This document shows, piece after piece, positions 17,545 to 18,203 of a stretch of 18,203 bases of DNA. The position numbers and the translations under genes were made by a program. The DNA comes from Deinococcus rhizophilus (GTDB taxonomy: Bacteria; Deinococcota; Deinococci; Deinococcales; Deinococcaceae): positions 1-18,203 of the forward strand of contig NZ_JASNGB010000045.1 of the NCBI RefSeq assembly GCF_030271215.1. The letters run 5' to 3'. Under the pieces are notes generated by a model. It saw only the letters and a list, made by a program, of their open reading frames with translations. It was not told the origin of the DNA and did not search any database. Positions within the stretch are counted from its first letter, which is position 1; every line of letters begins with the position of its first letter.

Positions 17545-18203
17545 ATGAAGCCGCATACCATCTTCCTCTCATCCGTCTTGTGGTGCGGTGTAGCGGGGTG
17601 CTGGGCGGGGGCGCAGGCCGACCCCTTCCAGCGGACGGCGCCCGCCCAGTCTCTTCCCAACCTGCGCCCCGGCACGTCACCGGCTCCGGCCACCGCGCCC
17701 CGGCCCGCGGCGACACCGGCCTCTGCCCCGGCCGAGGCCACCTTCGGCACCCCGCGCACGAGCAGTGACGGCTCGCAGACGCGGGTGGTGTTCGACCTGA
17801 CGCCGGGCGTGTCATACACGCTCAACCCCACTTTCGGGGGTCTGCGGCTGGACGTGAAGGGGGCCCGCGTGATGCCCGCCGTGACCACCCGGCTGGGGGC
17901 CAGCGTGAGCGAGTACCGCGCGGGCAACGGCTCGGTGACGCTGTTCACCCCCTTTCCGCTCTCGCTGACCGACGGCTGGCGGGCCAGCGAGGCGACCCTG
18001 GCCTCCGGGTCGCGGGTGCTGATTCTGGAGTTCGGGCCGACCCTGTCGGGCGGGGCGAGCGCGTCTCTCAAGGCGCTGGTGCGCACCGCGACCACGCCCA
18101 CGGTTCCCTCGCTGTCGCTGACGGCCACCCCGCCGGTGCCCAGGGCCCTGGCCGCCCAGCTGCCGCCCGGCGACACGGTTGCTCCCGCGAACCGGGCGGC
18201 GCT
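17545..18203 (+). CDS. Secreted envelope protein, N-terminal part (possible AMIN-domain N-acetylmuramoyl-L-alanine amidase)
   Basis: The open frame runs from ATG at 17545 to the window edge (219 codons, no stop), so only the N-terminal part is visible. Residues 1-25 form a signal peptide (MKPHTIFLSSVLWCGVAGCWAGAQA, probable cleavage AQA|DPF). A Pro/Ala-rich linker (about 26-70) follows, then a beta-rich region starting at SQTRVVFDLTPGVSYTL and GLRLDVKGARV that looks like an AMIN-type domain (peptidoglycan or secretin-complex binding). AMIN domains are found at the N-terminus of amidases and of PilQ-type secretins. The catalytic part, if any, lies beyond the window, so the amidase label is a guess based on domain type and resemblance. 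It is divergent from the restriction operon. Confidence 0.55.
   Translation, partial: MKPHTIFLSSVLWCGVAGCWAGAQADPFQRTAPAQSLPNLRPGTSPAPATAPRPAATPASAPAEATFGTPRTSSDGSQTRVVFDLTPGVSYTLNPTFGGLRLDVKGARVMPAVTTRLGASVSEYRAGNGSVTLFTPFPLSLTDGWRASEATLASGSRVLILEFGPTLSGGASASLKALVRTATTPTVPSLSLTATPPVPRALAAQLPPGDTVAPANRAA

Overview
The window is very G+C-rich, densely packed chromosomal DNA. It most likely comes from a Deinococcus or a close Deinococcota relative. The reasons are a PilF-type pilus ATPase with three N-terminal GSPII/MshEN domains and a tetracysteine site (known from Thermus PilF), a roughly 1,330-residue DnaE with an apparently intact PHP metal site, two PilT-type ATPases, and a repeated promoter layout. 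In that layout a TANNNT -10 hexamer lies only 6-10 nt before the start codon, with no room for a Shine-Dalgarno site, as described for leaderless mRNAs in Deinococcus. The genus is inferred; no search was run.

Layout. 1-5230, minus strand: pgeF, yqeG, pilB, then pilT running off the left edge. pgeF and yqeG overlap by 4 bp, and pilB starts 35 bp after yqeG. A G-rich heptamer tandem repeat lies in the roughly 100-bp pilB-pilT gap. 5279-5728, minus: a small lipoprotein divergent from fabI. 5821-10394, plus: fabI, a left-handed beta-helix acyltransferase, a COG0212-type 5-FCL-like protein, a membrane-anchored DinB-like protein overlapping a DUF488 protein, and a second PilT-like ATPase. 10456-15453, minus: a six-helix membrane protein and dnaE. 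15510-17413, minus: a two-gene restriction-modification cassette, a PD-(D/E)xK nuclease followed by a cytosine-C5 DNA methyltransferase, overlapping by 4 bp, with lower G+C in part of the nuclease. 17545-18203, plus: the start of a secreted cell-envelope protein, possibly an AMIN-domain amidase.

How the genes work together. PilB, PilT and the second PilT-like protein are the extension and retraction motors of type IV pili, which in Deinococcus-Thermus also serve DNA uptake. FabI and DnaE are housekeeping enzymes. PgeF is cell-wall precursor quality control. The restriction-modification pair is the clearest accessory element and the best candidate for something not yet characterised in detail, because its recognition sequence cannot be read from the sequence. 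No RNA genes, insertion sequences or CRISPR arrays were seen, and no intergenic stretch exceeds about 135 bases.
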